Source: Thermomicrobiales bacterium
GTDB lineage: Bacteria > Chloroflexota > Chloroflexia > Thermomicrobiales > UBA6265
DNA: 64,000 nucleotides
Assembly: GCA_041390825.1 (NCBI GenBank)
Contig: JAWKPF010000021.1
Span: 11,029 to 75,028, forward strand
Direction: 5' to 3'
Made by a program: the position numbers and the translations under genes. Within the stretch, counting starts at the first letter, position 1, and every line of letters begins with the position of its first letter. Under the pieces are notes generated by a model. The model ran no database searches. It was not told the DNA's origin and saw only the letters and a program-made list of their open reading frames with translations. Positions 1 through 8,949 of this stretch are shown piece by piece.

Positions 1-404
1 AAGAACCAGCCGGATCCCGTCTCCACCGCGCCTGGCAGGCGCGCTGGCCGGGCGTGCCCGCAGAGGCAGGCGAATCGCCTGGATGGCGCGCTCAGCACGC
101 TGCAGACTCGACGGCGGATCGCGCTGCTGCATTTCGCGCCAACAACGGCCACGCTGGTTGGCGAAAACCACCGCTCAAGTACTGGCTGCTTGGCAATTCG
201 GCGCTTGGCAATGTGGTCGGAGAAGCACCGCGTCGATCTGGTGCTCCATGGGCATGCACATATCGGCTCGCTCTATGGCCAGACTCCGGGAGGAGTTCCG
301 GTCACGTTGCTGCCGGTGTCACCGGCGGCGTATCCATTCATGAAGTGCCGCTCGATCCCGAACTGCCGATCTCCACGTCGCCACTGATGTTGGCGCGGGT
401 CTGA
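1..404 (+). CDS. Metallophosphoesterase, C-terminal part, frameshifted
   Basis: The 5' end lies outside the window. Reading across at least two frame changes gives a calcineurin-like phosphoesterase C-terminus: a strand ending LLHFAPTTATLVGE, a segment KYWLLGNSALGNV, the metal-binding motif DLVLHGHAHIGS (Gly-His-Ala-His), then a tail ending LMLARV and a TGA at 402-404. The His pair in GHAH is the usual last pair of metal ligands of this fold. The frame differs before and after the GHAH block, as in the other genes of the first 3.4 kb. Substrate is unknown; relatives hydrolyse phosphomonoesters or phosphodiesters. The family call is firm, the exact product is not. Confidence 0.7.
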   Translation, partial: EPAGSRLHRAWQARWPGVPAEAGESPGWRAQHAADSTADRAAAFRANNGHAGWRKPPLKYWLLGNSALGNVVGEAPRRSGAPWACTYRLALWPDSGRSSGHVAAGVTGGVSIHEVPLDPELPISTSPLMLARV

Positions 405-411
405 GACGATC

Positions 412-1355
412 ATGCTGGTGCTGGATTTGGCTCGGTATCGCCGTATCTCCCCACGAAGGAAATCCTGGCTGCTACGTGCGGCTGCCCGAGCGTGATCTTC
501 CGGCCGACCGCTCCATTCCCAAGTGCTGCGCGAGCGGCTCGCCATGCTCCATGACGTCTCGTCGGAGCGGATCGCGCTTCCGCACGACGAGCACCGATTC
601 AACCGCTGCTGGAGCGCCAGCGTGACGTGCCCTGGGTGACCTACTCGCCGGGTGGTCATTCGCTTGGCAGCCCAGCCTCGCTCTCGATCGAACGCGATCG
701 TCGTTTCCGCATCGACACAGCCCAGATCGAAGCCACGCCGCGTGGATCGGTCGCATTGGTGATGACACCGAACGATCCGACCGGAAACGCGATTAGTCAC
801 AACGGCCGCTCAGCTCGGACGACGGTGCAGTCTCTTGATCCTGGATGAACGGTCGGCCGAGATGCAACGCAGATCGATGCCGATCCCGCTGGTGGAGGAG
901 TTCGATTCTGATCGTGCTGGCGCGGTCGTTTGCCGATTGGGCAGGTTTGGGAACAGATGCCCTGGGTATGCGATTACCACCGTTGATTGCGAAGACACTG
1001 ATCGATCTGGCGACCTCGCGACTGCCGGCGTGCACGCGGCGCTGCGGCGGTAAGCAATGCGGCTCAGCTCGACGCGATCGCGCATCGGGTGCGACTCGAA
1101 CGAATGCGGCTCGGTCGGGATGCTGCGCAAGCTCAATTTCCTCGCGCTGTTTCCCAGCGACTCGGATGCGCTGGCGCAGGTCACACGAGGCGATCGACAC
1201 GATCGCTGCTGCCTTGCAGGAACGTGAGATTCGCGGTGTTCGCACCCGCCGACGATCGGCTGCGCGAAACCCTGCGTTTTTCCGCGATCTCGCCGGCAGC
1301 AACCAGAGCGCCGTGACGCCTGGTGGAAATCAGCCGAACCGGGGCGATCGACTGA
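412..1355 (+). CDS. HisC-like fold-type I aminotransferase homologue, frameshifted, catalytic Lys apparently absent
   Basis: Several frames must be joined. Recognisable blocks in order are FRIDTAQIEA, VMTPNDPTGN (the PNNPTG substrate loop), LDERSAEM (position of the DEAY strand), IVLARSFADWAGLG (position of the Schiff-base loop SKxxGLAG), FAPADDRLRETLRFS and a terminal LVEISRTGAID followed by TGA. The order matches histidinol-phosphate aminotransferase. However, the Lys expected after Ser in the PLP loop is Asp (codon GAT, 935-937), and the Tyr of DEAY is Ser. Indel errors alone would not cause this, so the protein may be a non-catalytic or repurposed homologue. The start is uncertain; ATG 412 is the first candidate after the upstream stop. 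It ends one base before the convergent rph end. Confidence 0.6.
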
Positions 1356-2077
1356 TCAGAATCTGGCAATCGCTCTTTCTGACATTCGAAGAGTTGATCG
1401 AGGCCAGTGCTGGCGAGGACGAGCAGCTCGGTGAGTGTTCCATGCGAGAACGGCGACTTTTCAGCGGTGCCCTGAATCTCGACGAACGCCTGTTGATCGG
1501 TCATCACCACATTGAAATCGACATCGGCGGCTGAGTCCTCCGCATAGTCGATATCGAGGAGCGGCGTCCCGCGAACGACTCCGACGCTCACTGCGGCAAC
1601 GGCCGCCTTGAGGGGATCGCGCGACATGCGCCCGTCATCGCGCAGTGCCTACGACTGCGCGAGCGCCACATATCCACCGGTGATCGAGGCGCAGCGCGTA
1701 CCGCCATCCGCCTGAATGACATCGCAGTCGATGATGATCTGCCGTTCGCCCAGCGCCTTCAGATTGACCACCGATCGGAGCGAACGGCCAATGAGTCGCT
1801 GAATCTCGACGGTGCGGCCACCCCATTTACCCTGAACGGCTTCTCGCTGGGTCCGTAACCCAGAAGCGCGCGGCAGCATCGCGTATTCGGCAGTGACTCA
1901 GCCGCTGCCCTGACCCTTCATCCAGCCGGGAACCTTTTCTTTCGACGGTCGCCGTGCAGAGCACATGCGTATTGCCCATCTTGATTAGCGCCGAACCCCG
2001 GCATTCGGGCGACCGGCAATGATGTCGACGCTGCGAAGCTCCTCCGGGCTTCGCCCACCGATTCGTCCCGCGCTCAT
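1356..2077 (-). CDS. rph: Ribonuclease PH, frameshifted
   Basis: This is a phosphorolytic 3'-5' exoribonuclease that trims tRNA 3' ends. Joined frames give the family signatures in order: start MSAGRIGGRSPEELR, then KMGNTHVLCTATVE, MLPRASGLRTQREAV, EIQRLIGRSLR, DCDVIQADGGTR, DFNVVMTDQQAFVEIQGTAE and LASTGLDQLFECQKER. The total is about 240 residues, normal for the family. At least three frame changes (around 1985, 1890 and 1650) and probably one near the stop separate the blocks. The ATG at 2077 has a GAGGGA-type ribosome binding site and overlaps the rarA stop as ATGA, implying translational coupling. Conservation on both sides of each break argues for sequencing error rather than decay. Confidence 0.85.
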
Positions 2078-3423
2078 TCTGCTCCCTCTGGTGTTTCATT
2101 CGCTGTTTCGTAGATTTCACGCAACGCGCCGCAGCCTGTTCGTCGATCACGCTCGAACCCGCGAATGTTGGCCGGTAATATCGCTGCCCGGCGAGATTCT
2201 CGGGCAAATTCTGTTGTGCCAATGATCCCCATCAAAGTCGTGCGCGTAGCGATACCCCTTGCCGTACCCAAGATCCTTCATGAGCCCAGTGGGGCGTTGC
2301 GCAAATGGATCGGGACGGGTCATTGCGCGTCGACTCGACATCCTCGCGCACCGCGCCGTACGCCCGATAGACGGCGTTACTTTGGCGCCAGCGCAAGATA
2401 GACCACGAGTTCGGCCAGCGCCAACGCTCCTTCGGGCATTCCCAGGAAGTGGATGGCCTGTTGCGCCGCCATTGCCAGTTGCAACGCCTGCGGTCGGCCA
2501 GTCCGACGTCCTCGCTGGCGAAACGCACGAGCCGGCGCGCGACGTAGAGCGGATCGTCTCCCCGTTCGAGCATGCGAGCAAGCCAATAGAGCGACGCGTC
2601 AGGATCCGAACCGCGCAAAGTCTTGTGCAGTGCCGAGATCGTGTCGTAGTGATCTTCACCAGACTTGTCATAGGTGGCGGCGCGGCGCTGGGCGGCTTCC
2701 TGACGAGTGCAACATCGATCCGCTTGTCGTCCAGTCCGGCGGCAGCGAACTCGAGCGTGTTCAGCGCGAAACGCGCGTCACCGTTCGCCAGGTTGACCAG
2801 CAGGTCGATGGCTTCGTCGTCGATCCGAATGTCTCTTCGTCCCAAACCCCGCTCGGTGTCTGCCAATGCAAGCCGGATGATCCGCTCGATATCGGCATCG
2901 GTGAGCGGCTGGAGCACAAACAACCCGCGAGCGGGAAAGCAAGGCGAATTGACCTCGAACGATGGGTTCTCCGTCGTCGCGCCAATGAGAAATGACCGTA
3001 CCGTCCTCGACATATGGCAGGATCGCGTCTGCTGCGCCTGTTGAAGCGGTGGATCTCGTCGATAAACAGGACGGTTCGCTGGCCATGCATGCCGAGCCGG
3101 TCGCTGGCGTCCTTGATGGCGGCGCGCAAATCGGCAACACCCGAGGAGACCGCGCTTACCGAAACGAAATGCGCGTGTGCAATATGATGATACGGGCGAT
3201 GGTGGTTTTCCGGTGCCCGGTGGACCCCAAAGAACAATGGAGGAGAGTTGATCGGCCTCGATCGCGCGGCGGAGCAGCGCCCGGTCCGAGCAGCTTCCGT
3301 GACCGACGAGCTCGTCCAGCGAGCGCGGACGCATGCGCGCGGATAGCGGCGCCTTGCGGGCGAGCTGATCCTCCTTGTCTGCGCTGGAAGAGATCGCTGA
3401 ATAGAGCTGGACGACGAAGGCAA
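2074..3423 (-). CDS. rarA: Replication-associated recombination protein RarA/MgsA, frameshifted
   Basis: AAA+ ATPase of the clamp-loader clade that acts at stalled replication forks. Joined frames show MRPRSLDELVGHG, Walker A GPPGTGK, a Walker B/DExH block FIDEIHRFN, sensor 1 GATTENPSFEVN, LLVNLANGDARFALNTLE, and the C-terminal tetramerisation part (DPDASLYWLARMLERGDDP, SEDVGLAD, then RYAHDF and QNLPENLAGQRYYRP). Length is about 450 residues, normal. Breaks occur near 3210, 3030, 2930, 2640, 2400, 2330 and 2230. The last frame ends GFERDRRTGCGALREIYE...PEGAE with TGA overlapping the rph ATG. The start is taken as TTG 3423, just after the upstream small gene; it is not certain. Confidence 0.85.
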
Positions 3424-3431
3424 CGGGTCGC

Positions 3432-3617
3432 TCAGGGTGCTTCGACGTCGGCTTCGAGCTCGTCGATCTGCTGATTGAGCAGCAGCATGCGCGCTTCGAT
3501 TTCCTCGATCGAGGAAACTCCCAGCTCGTTCATATCCTCGAGCAACTCCTCGAGACGATCGAGTTCCTCGTAGTGCTCGTAGAGCTCAGTGGACTTCGCG
3601 TTTTTTGGATTGGCCAC
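3432..3617 (-). CDS. Small acidic helical protein of unknown function
   Basis: An intact 61-residue frame, MANPKNAKSTEL to ELEADVEAP, rich in Glu and Leu with heptad-like spacing (LEELLEDMNELG, IEARMLLLNQQIDELE), so probably one or two amphipathic helices or a short coiled coil. There is no signal peptide or membrane segment. It sits between the polytopic membrane protein gene (19 bases away) and rarA (start within about 10 bases), all on the minus strand, so it is probably co-transcribed with rarA. I do not recognise the family. A role as a RarA or membrane-protein accessory is only a guess from position. Confidence 0.6.
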   Translation of the reverse strand: MANPKNAKSTELYEHYEELDRLEELLEDMNELGVSSIEEIEARMLLLNQQIDELEADVEAP

Positions 3618-3636
3618 GGCAAGTTCTCGCAGTGAG

Positions 3637-4584
3637 CTACATGGTGACGATCAGGACGGCGAGGACGATTGCGGCCACGGCGAGGAACTCGACCAGGTCG
3701 CGGCGGCGCACCATACCATGCTGGGTCTGCACCAGCAAGATACCGGCAACTGCATAGAATGCGACGAGCAAGACGCCGCCGCCAGTCCAGCCGTAGGTGA
3801 GCCACCAGTTGACGTAGACCATGGCCACAGACATCACAATGGCGCCGAGGAAAGCATAGAACGCCCGCTGCGGCATTGGCGCGGTGCCGCGCTCGAGGTT
3901 CTCCAGCAGCAGCAGAAACGAGAAAATGGCCACCAGCGGAACGGACCACCAGAGCGACATCTTGTTGAGGTAGATCGCGCTCAGGCCGAGAAACGCCACC
4001 ACATGGATGACGATGGTATGGACCGTTGCCGCGGTGCGGAGCGTGGTCTCGGTCGCGTCGTCGAGCAAGTCGCGCGCCAGCAACGAGCCGCCGACCGCGA
4101 AGAAGGCGATCACCGGTCCCGCCACGAACATGGCGGTGCTGTGCAATGTCGCAACCAGCATGATCGCGGCAAACATACCGCAGGTGGGAATGATCCAGGC
4201 AGTGGGGTAGTCACGGGTGCGGCGCGGGTGGCCCAGCGCGGCGGCAGAGCGCGCTGCCGAGATCTCCGAGAACTGGGCGCCAACGGCGATGAGCAAGGTG
4301 AAGAGCACCGCCAATCCCCAGAAAAGGGGACCAGTCGTCTCTGTGGCCGGGGTGCCGGTAACCGATTCGCGCTCCCGCACGGCGAGAATGGCAAGGATGA
4401 GCAAGAACGCTGCCGCGATCAGACTGACGACGATACCCTGGCCGTAGACGGGCTGCCGCGCACGCTCGATCGACGCCCCGACTGGCGTGTCGGCACGGCT
4501 ACTCAGGCCTGTTGTTGTTTTGTTGGCGTCGTCCACCGGGGTCACATCGGTTACCCCGGGGGTTATTTCACGCCCTGCAGACAT
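3637..4584 (-). CDS. Polytopic membrane protein of unknown function
   Basis: 315 residues from ATG 4584, chosen because AGGAAGG lies about 10 bases upstream; an upstream in-frame ATG at 4614 has no such site. The first 45 residues are polar. They are followed by roughly eight to nine hydrophobic segments, including VVSLIAAAFLLILAILAV, LFWGLAVLFTLLIAVG, MFAAIMLVATLHSTAMFVAG, VIAFFAVGG, IVIHVVAFLGLSAIYL, VPLVAIFSFLLLL, AFLGAIVMSVAMVYVNW and FLAVAAIVLAVLIVTM. No transporter or enzyme motif is recognisable. It lies 54 bases downstream of tsaC in the same directon. The membrane location is clear and the function unknown. Confidence 0.65.
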   Translation of the reverse strand: MSAGREITPGVTDVTPVDDANKTTTGLSSRADTPVGASIERARQPVYGQGIVVSLIAAAFLLILAILAVRERESVTGTPATETTGPLFWGLAVLFTLLIAVGAQFSEISAARSAAALGHPRRTRDYPTAWIIPTCGMFAAIMLVATLHSTAMFVAGPVIAFFAVGGSLLARDLLDDATETTLRTAATVHTIVIHVVAFLGLSAIYLNKMSLWWSVPLVAIFSFLLLLENLERGTAPMPQRAFYAFLGAIVMSVAMVYVNWWLTYGWTGGGVLLVAFYAVAGILLVQTQHGMVRRRDLVEFLAVAAIVLAVLIVTM

Positions 4585-4638
4585 TGCTGTCGAGCCCTTC
4601 CTGTCCGCTCCCATCGTACTTCGGAAGTGTGCCGAACG

Positions 4639-5322
4639 TCACATTCCTGCCGCGACCTCGTCCCAAATGCGGATAACCTCCGTCATGGGAATCGCGCCTT
4701 CACGAATGAAACGGAGCGTCGCGCCATCGATTGCGACTACGGTGGATGCTACCCCGCCCGGAGTCGTGCCGCTATCCAGAATGATGTCCAGATCTGTACC
4801 GATCGTCTCCGCCACCTCGCGCGCTGACCGGGCGGGGGGTTCCCCGCTTCGGTTGGCGCTCGTGCACGCAACCGACCCACCGGCCTTTTCGATCACCTCG
4901 ATGGCAATGTAGTGATTTGGGAGTCGGACGCCGACCGTATTTCCCGGGCCAATGACCTGGTCCGGGAGACTCGCTGTGGTGGGGAGGACAACCGTCAACG
5001 GGCCGGGCCAGAACGCATCGAGCAACGGGATGACTGCATCGTCCAATGTCACCAGATGAGATAGCGCGTCGATCGACGAAACCAACACGGGCAACGGCTG
5101 ACCGGTCGGTCGTCCCTTGATCTGGCAGAGCCGTTCGACCGCGGCAGGGTGCGCCAGTGATGCCGCAATGCCGTAGACCGTATCGGTTGGGATCGCCACC
5201 ACACCGCCGCTGGCAACGCGTTCGGCCGTCCATTCGATCGCGCGCGGCGCCGCCTGGTCGAGGAGCGTGATTCGATGCGGTTCGTTCGGCTCAGAGCCTG
5301 CGACAGATGATTCGGTGTGCAT
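4639..5322 (-). CDS. tsaC: L-threonylcarbamoyladenylate synthase (Sua5/YrdC/TsaC family)
   Basis: 227 residues, a single YrdC-like domain. It makes threonylcarbamoyl-AMP from threonine, bicarbonate and ATP for the t6A37 modification of ANN-decoding tRNAs. Signatures: VVAIPTDTVYGIAASL near residue 42, QIKGRPTGQPLPVLV (the KxR nucleotide-binding motif), FWPGPLTVVLP, VGVRLPNH and VACTSANRSGEPPA. It is the short form, without the C-terminal Sua5 extension. The ATG at 5322 directly abuts the uvrC stop (TAG then ATG), so translation is probably coupled. The N-terminal 20 residues are polar and not conserved. Confidence 0.93.
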   Translation of the reverse strand: MHTESSVAGSEPNEPHRITLLDQAAPRAIEWTAERVASGGVVAIPTDTVYGIAASLAHPAAVERLCQIKGRPTGQPLPVLVSSIDALSHLVTLDDAVIPLLDAFWPGPLTVVLPTTASLPDQVIGPGNTVGVRLPNHYIAIEVIEKAGGSVACTSANRSGEPPARSAREVAETIGTDLDIILDSGTTPGGVASTVVAIDGATLRFIREGAIPMTEVIRIWDEVAAGM

Positions 5323-7158
5323 CTAGAGACTCGCCTTGATCGTGGCGACAAGCCTGGGATTGATACCGTCGACCGCCAGCAACTCTTCCTCGCTGGCTTC
5401 CCGAATTGCGGAAACCGAGCCAAACTGTTTCATGAGCGCTTTCTTCTTCTTGGGTCCGATTCCGGGAATGGTGTCGAGACTCGAGACAAAGGACTGTTTG
5501 GAGCGCTTCTGGCGATGGAACGACACCGCGAAGCGATGCGCTTCGTCGCGCACGCGCTGCACGAGATAGAGCGCCTGTGAATCGCGTGGGAGGATAACCG
5601 GAATGGGATTGCCAGGCAGATAGAGCTCTTCATTCTCTTTGGCAAGCCCGGCCATCGGAACGTTCAGTCCAGTTTCCTCCATCGCAGCGAGCGCGGCATT
5701 GAGCTGACCTTTCCCGCCGTCGATGATGACGAAATCGGGCAGGGTGGTCCATTTGCCCTCCGTCTCTTCGTCCCGATCGGCCGCACGCTTGAAGCGGCGC
5801 CTGATGACCTCGTGCATGCTGGCGAAATCGTTCGGACCGTCGACGCTCTTGATGTTGAAACGGCGATACTCGCGTTTGGCCGGCCGCCCGTCCTCGAACA
5901 CGACCATGCTGGCAACGGTGTTGGTGCCCTGGAGATTCGAGATGTCGAAACACTCGATGCGCCGGGGAAGCCGCGGAAGATCGAGCGCGTCGGAGAGCTC
6001 ATTGAGCGCTGCGGTCATGCGCATTTCATCCGAGAGGAACTTGACCCGATTCTGCTCGAGGTTATCGGTTGCCGACTTGGCGACCATCTCCACCAGCGCG
6101 CGCTTCTGACCCCGCTGCGGGACAACGATCTCCACCTTGCCGCCGCGTCGTTCCTGCAACCAGGTGGCAATCACCTCATCTTCTCCTGACGGGAGAGGAT
6201 GTTGGAGAATGAGCCGCGCGGGAATCAATGCGGCTTCGGCATAGAACTGCTCGACGAATCCACCGATCAGCTCGGACGGTTCGTCCTCGATCCGCGCGCT
6301 CATGGGAAAGAACTCGGAGCCGAGCAGCTTTCCGTTGCGGAGGAAACTCACCTGCACACCCGCATCACCCCCGGGACCTTGAGCGACCGCGATCACGTCC
6401 GCATTGGTGCTGTCCGCGCTAACAACCTTTTGCCGTTGCAGGACGTGCTTGACCGCGTCGATGCGGTCGCGCACTTCGGCGGCGCGCTCGAAGTTCCAGG
6501 CGTCAGCCGCTTGCTGCATCTCTTCCTCCAGTGGCCGGAGGATCTCATCGCCTCTCCCATTCAGAAAAAGCGCGGCGCTCTCGATTGCCTGAAGGTATTC
6601 CGCGTGCGTGGTGGCGCCGATGCAGGGCGCCAGGCATTGTTTGATGTGGTAGTAGAGGCAGACCTCATCGTGTCCGGTGATCTTCTTCTCGCACTTGCGG
6701 AACGGAAAGAGCCGATTCAGGAGATTGAGCGCCTTGTAGGCGGATCCCGCGGAGGTGTACGGGCCGAAGTAGCGCCCACCGTCCTTGACGATCCGCCTGG
6801 TCGAGATGATCCGTGGCCACTCCTCGTTGGTGATCTTGAGATAGGGATACGTCTTGCTGTCTTTCAGCATGACGTTGTACTTGGGTTGGAGCCGCTTGAT
6901 GAGCTCGTTTTCGAGGATGAGCGCCTCGGTGGCCGAATCGGTCCGGATGAACTCGAAATCGGTCACATGCCGCATGAGCTCGCGGGTCTTGGGGTCGCGC
7001 CCCCGCATGGACTGGAAATAGGAACGCACGCGATTGCGCAGCACGATTGCCTTGCCCACGTAGAGCACCGTGCCGTCGCTGTCTTTGAGCTGATAGATGC
7101 CCGGTCCGGTGGGGAGCGCGGACAACCGCTTCGAGAGGGTGTCGCTTGGAGTCGTCAT
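5323..7158 (-). CDS. uvrC: Excinuclease ABC subunit C
   Basis: 611 residues, full length. UvrC makes both incisions in nucleotide excision repair. Residues 14-92 form the GIY-YIG nuclease domain (GPGIYQLKDSDG, LYVGKA). A four-Cys-like patch follows (CEKKITGHDEVCLYY, CLAPCIGA), then the UVR motif for UvrB binding near 205-240 (WNFERAAEVRDRID). The RNase H-like endonuclease domain lies at about 385-500 (CFDISNLQGTNTVASMVVF, DFVIIDGGKGQLNAAL, DEAHRFAVSFHR), and tandem helix-hairpin-helix motifs are at the C-terminus (DTIPGIGPKKKKALMKQFGS). Start ATG 7158 lies 25 bases after the upstream gene's stop. No frameshifts are seen. Confidence 0.97.
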   Translation of the reverse strand: MTTPSDTLSKRLSALPTGPGIYQLKDSDGTVLYVGKAIVLRNRVRSYFQSMRGRDPKTRELMRHVTDFEFIRTDSATEALILENELIKRLQPKYNVMLKDSKTYPYLKITNEEWPRIISTRRIVKDGGRYFGPYTSAGSAYKALNLLNRLFPFRKCEKKITGHDEVCLYYHIKQCLAPCIGATTHAEYLQAIESAALFLNGRGDEILRPLEEEMQQAADAWNFERAAEVRDRIDAVKHVLQRQKVVSADSTNADVIAVAQGPGGDAGVQVSFLRNGKLLGSEFFPMSARIEDEPSELIGGFVEQFYAEAALIPARLILQHPLPSGEDEVIATWLQERRGGKVEIVVPQRGQKRALVEMVAKSATDNLEQNRVKFLSDEMRMTAALNELSDALDLPRLPRRIECFDISNLQGTNTVASMVVFEDGRPAKREYRRFNIKSVDGPNDFASMHEVIRRRFKRAADRDEETEGKWTTLPDFVIIDGGKGQLNAALAAMEETGLNVPMAGLAKENEELYLPGNPIPVILPRDSQALYLVQRVRDEAHRFAVSFHRQKRSKQSFVSSLDTIPGIGPKKKKALMKQFGSVSAIREASEEELLAVDGINPRLVATIKASL

Positions 7159-7183
7159 AACGTCTATCTAGAACAAGTGTACG

Positions 7184-7993
7184 TCACATTGCAGTCGACA
7201 CGCCAATCTGCTCGACGGCCTCGACGATGAGCGACCCTGCACGCATTCGCCGTTCGGCGGAAAGGGTAGGGGAAATGACCGCTTCGATGTCGATCTCATC
7301 CGGGGTGCGAACACCAAGGTCCAGATCGGTCGCTGCCTGCACGAGCGGGTCCTCCCAGGGACCGGGACCACGAAATCGACCGCGCTCGGCCGGCAGGGCG
7401 AGCGTCACAAGCTCGGCAACCATGATGTCCGGTGTTGCGAGCAGAAAGGTGAGCTCGTTTTTGCGGTCGCGGCTGACGATTGCGTAGCGGTCCGGATGCA
7501 CCGCCAGGGCGATCTCCGCCGTCAGTCCATCGGTGGTTCCGCCGAACCGAGCGCCGGCGCGCACGATCGGATGCGCGAACGCTGCCCACAGCCCGATGGC
7601 GATCACAGGGCGAGCGGCAGTCTCGTTGCGGAGGTCGTTGATTGCCAGCAGTCGCTGGCTCCCAACCAGCGACGAGGGCATCTTGACGGTGCTCAGCCGT
7701 TGCGCGCGTGCATCGACATCGACGTCTGTCCAATAACCGCCGCGCCGCAACATGCCGGATGGTGCCGACGATGGACGAACCCACTCCGCGCAGGTGGAGA
7801 GCGGAACTAGCACTGTGCAAATCTGCTGGATTGTCCGGTCCATCGTCCCGCGTGGAGCGGCCACTGCCGTCGAGCAGCCGATGCAGTCATCCTGTTGCCC
7901 GAAGCAACTCAGCGCGTCGGTGAGGTCGGAGCCGACAACCAGCGTGGTTCTTGCCGGGTCACTCGACGCAGGGGCATCGCGAACCCGAATCAT
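7184..7993 (-). CDS. Unknown protein translationally coupled to a sugar ABC importer
   Basis: 269 residues starting MIRVRDAPASSDPARTTLV; the ATG at 7993 overlaps the upstream permease stop as ATGA. A longer open frame runs upstream inside the permease gene, but it is antisense-free shadow coding in another frame and was not used. Visible features are a hydrophobic start TTLVVGSDLTDAL, a CFGQQDDCIGC cysteine cluster, AVAAPRGT, an internal hydrophobic stretch VIAIGLWAAF, and a Pro/Arg-rich segment RGRFRGPGPWEDP. No signal peptide. I do not recognise the family. Coupling to the binding-protein/permease genes suggests a role in handling the imported solute, which is inference only. Confidence 0.6.
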   Translation of the reverse strand: MIRVRDAPASSDPARTTLVVGSDLTDALSCFGQQDDCIGCSTAVAAPRGTMDRTIQQICTVLVPLSTCAEWVRPSSAPSGMLRRGGYWTDVDVDARAQRLSTVKMPSSLVGSQRLLAINDLRNETAARPVIAIGLWAAFAHPIVRAGARFGGTTDGLTAEIALAVHPDRYAIVSRDRKNELTFLLATPDIMVAELVTLALPAERGRFRGPGPWEDPLVQAATDLDLGVRTPDEIDIEAVISPTLSAERRMRAGSLIVEAVEQIGVSTAM

Positions 7994-8949
7994 CCTTTGA
8001 CTGCGCCAACCGCCAGTCCTGAGACGATCCACCTCTGCAGCAGGAAGAAAAGCACCAGGATTGGGAGGGTGATCAGGATCGCCATTGCCGCAAAGTCGGA
8101 CCAGGGAGTATTGGACGAGTACTGCCCAACCATACCATTGAGCCCCATCGCCAGTGTGAAGCGGCTGGGATCGGTCAGGAAGGTCCATGCCAGCACGAAC
8201 TCCGTCCACGCGGCCATGAACCCAAAGAGCACGGTGATGGCGATCGCAGGGGCGATCAGCGGCAGGATGACGTCGAAGAATGCGCGGTTCGGATTGGCTC
8301 CATCGACCAGTGCCGATTCTTCGAGTTCTCGCGGCAGCGTGTCGATGTACCCGCGCAGATTCCAGATTGCAAACGGGAGCGCGCCGCTGGTGTACGCGAT
8401 GCCGACGCCAAACAGCGTGGTCCGCACGCTCTCGGTCGTGCCAGGTATCTTGATCTGGCTCAACAGAACGAACAGCGGCGCCAGTGTGGCGACCGATGGC
8501 AGCATCAGCACCGCGATGAAGAGAAAGAGGCCCCACTTGCGCCCGGGAAAGTGGAAGCGCGCGAAGGCATAGGCAGCAGTAACCGCGAACGCGACCACCA
8601 CGAGACTGACGCCAACCGAGAGCACGAGACTGTTCTTCAGCATGGTGGAGAACATCACGTTGTTGGCCTGCGGCTCGGTCAAGACGCGCTTGTAGGCGTC
8701 GAGCGATGGCGAGGGCGGAATGATGCTGAGCGTTGTCGGCCGGCTGATGTTGCGCCCGTCGAGCGACATCGAAACGATCCAAACGACCGGAAAGAGCACG
8801 GTGATGGCAATGAAGACCAGCGCGATATGCGCCAGGATGTCTTCGAAGAGCGGGCCTTTCGGCCGTGAGGTGCGTGCGCGCGTTTCGGTGCGGACGATCG
8901 ATTCCTCCGCGGCGAGCGACCCGGTTTGCGAGAACTGAGAGTCAAGCAT
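7990..8949 (-). CDS. Carbohydrate ABC transporter permease, MalG type
   Basis: 319 residues from ATG 8949 (MLDSQFSQTG). This start overlaps the upstream permease's stop by 8 bases, typical of such pairs; a farther in-frame start would lie inside that gene. Six membrane segments are expected. The first is IALVFIAITVLFPVVWIVSMSL, and the EAA loop for the ATPase is EESALVDGANPNRAFFDVILPLIAPA. The C-terminus ends in VSGLAVGAVKG, common to MalG-like permeases. No ATPase gene is nearby, so it probably uses a shared MsmX/UgpC-type ATPase encoded elsewhere, as many carbohydrate importers do. Confidence 0.92.
   Translation of the reverse strand: MLDSQFSQTGSLAAEESIVRTETRARTSRPKGPLFEDILAHIALVFIAITVLFPVVWIVSMSLDGRNISRPTTLSIIPPSPSLDAYKRVLTEPQANNVMFSTMLKNSLVLSVGVSLVVVAFAVTAAYAFARFHFPGRKWGLFLFIAVLMLPSVATLAPLFVLLSQIKIPGTTESVRTTLFGVGIAYTSGALPFAIWNLRGYIDTLPRELEESALVDGANPNRAFFDVILPLIAPAIAITVLFGFMAAWTEFVLAWTFLTDPSRFTLAMGLNGMVGQYSSNTPWSDFAAMAILITLPILVLFFLLQRWIVSGLAVGAVKG

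Noticed and set aside
1..3423. Reading the broken rph, rarA and HisC-like genes as true pseudogenes.
   Set aside because: Motifs remain intact on each side of every break and unrelated housekeeping genes are hit alike, so sequence error is the simpler explanation.
3589..4827. A plus-strand frame of about 412 codons across the membrane-protein gene.
   Set aside because: Translation is rich in His, Arg, Asp and Gln with no motif; the minus frame has repeated membrane helices.
7994..8782. An upstream extension of the unknown 7184-7993 gene, to about 532 codons.
   Set aside because: It would run through the MalG-type permease in another frame; the ATGA overlap gives a normal start at 7993.
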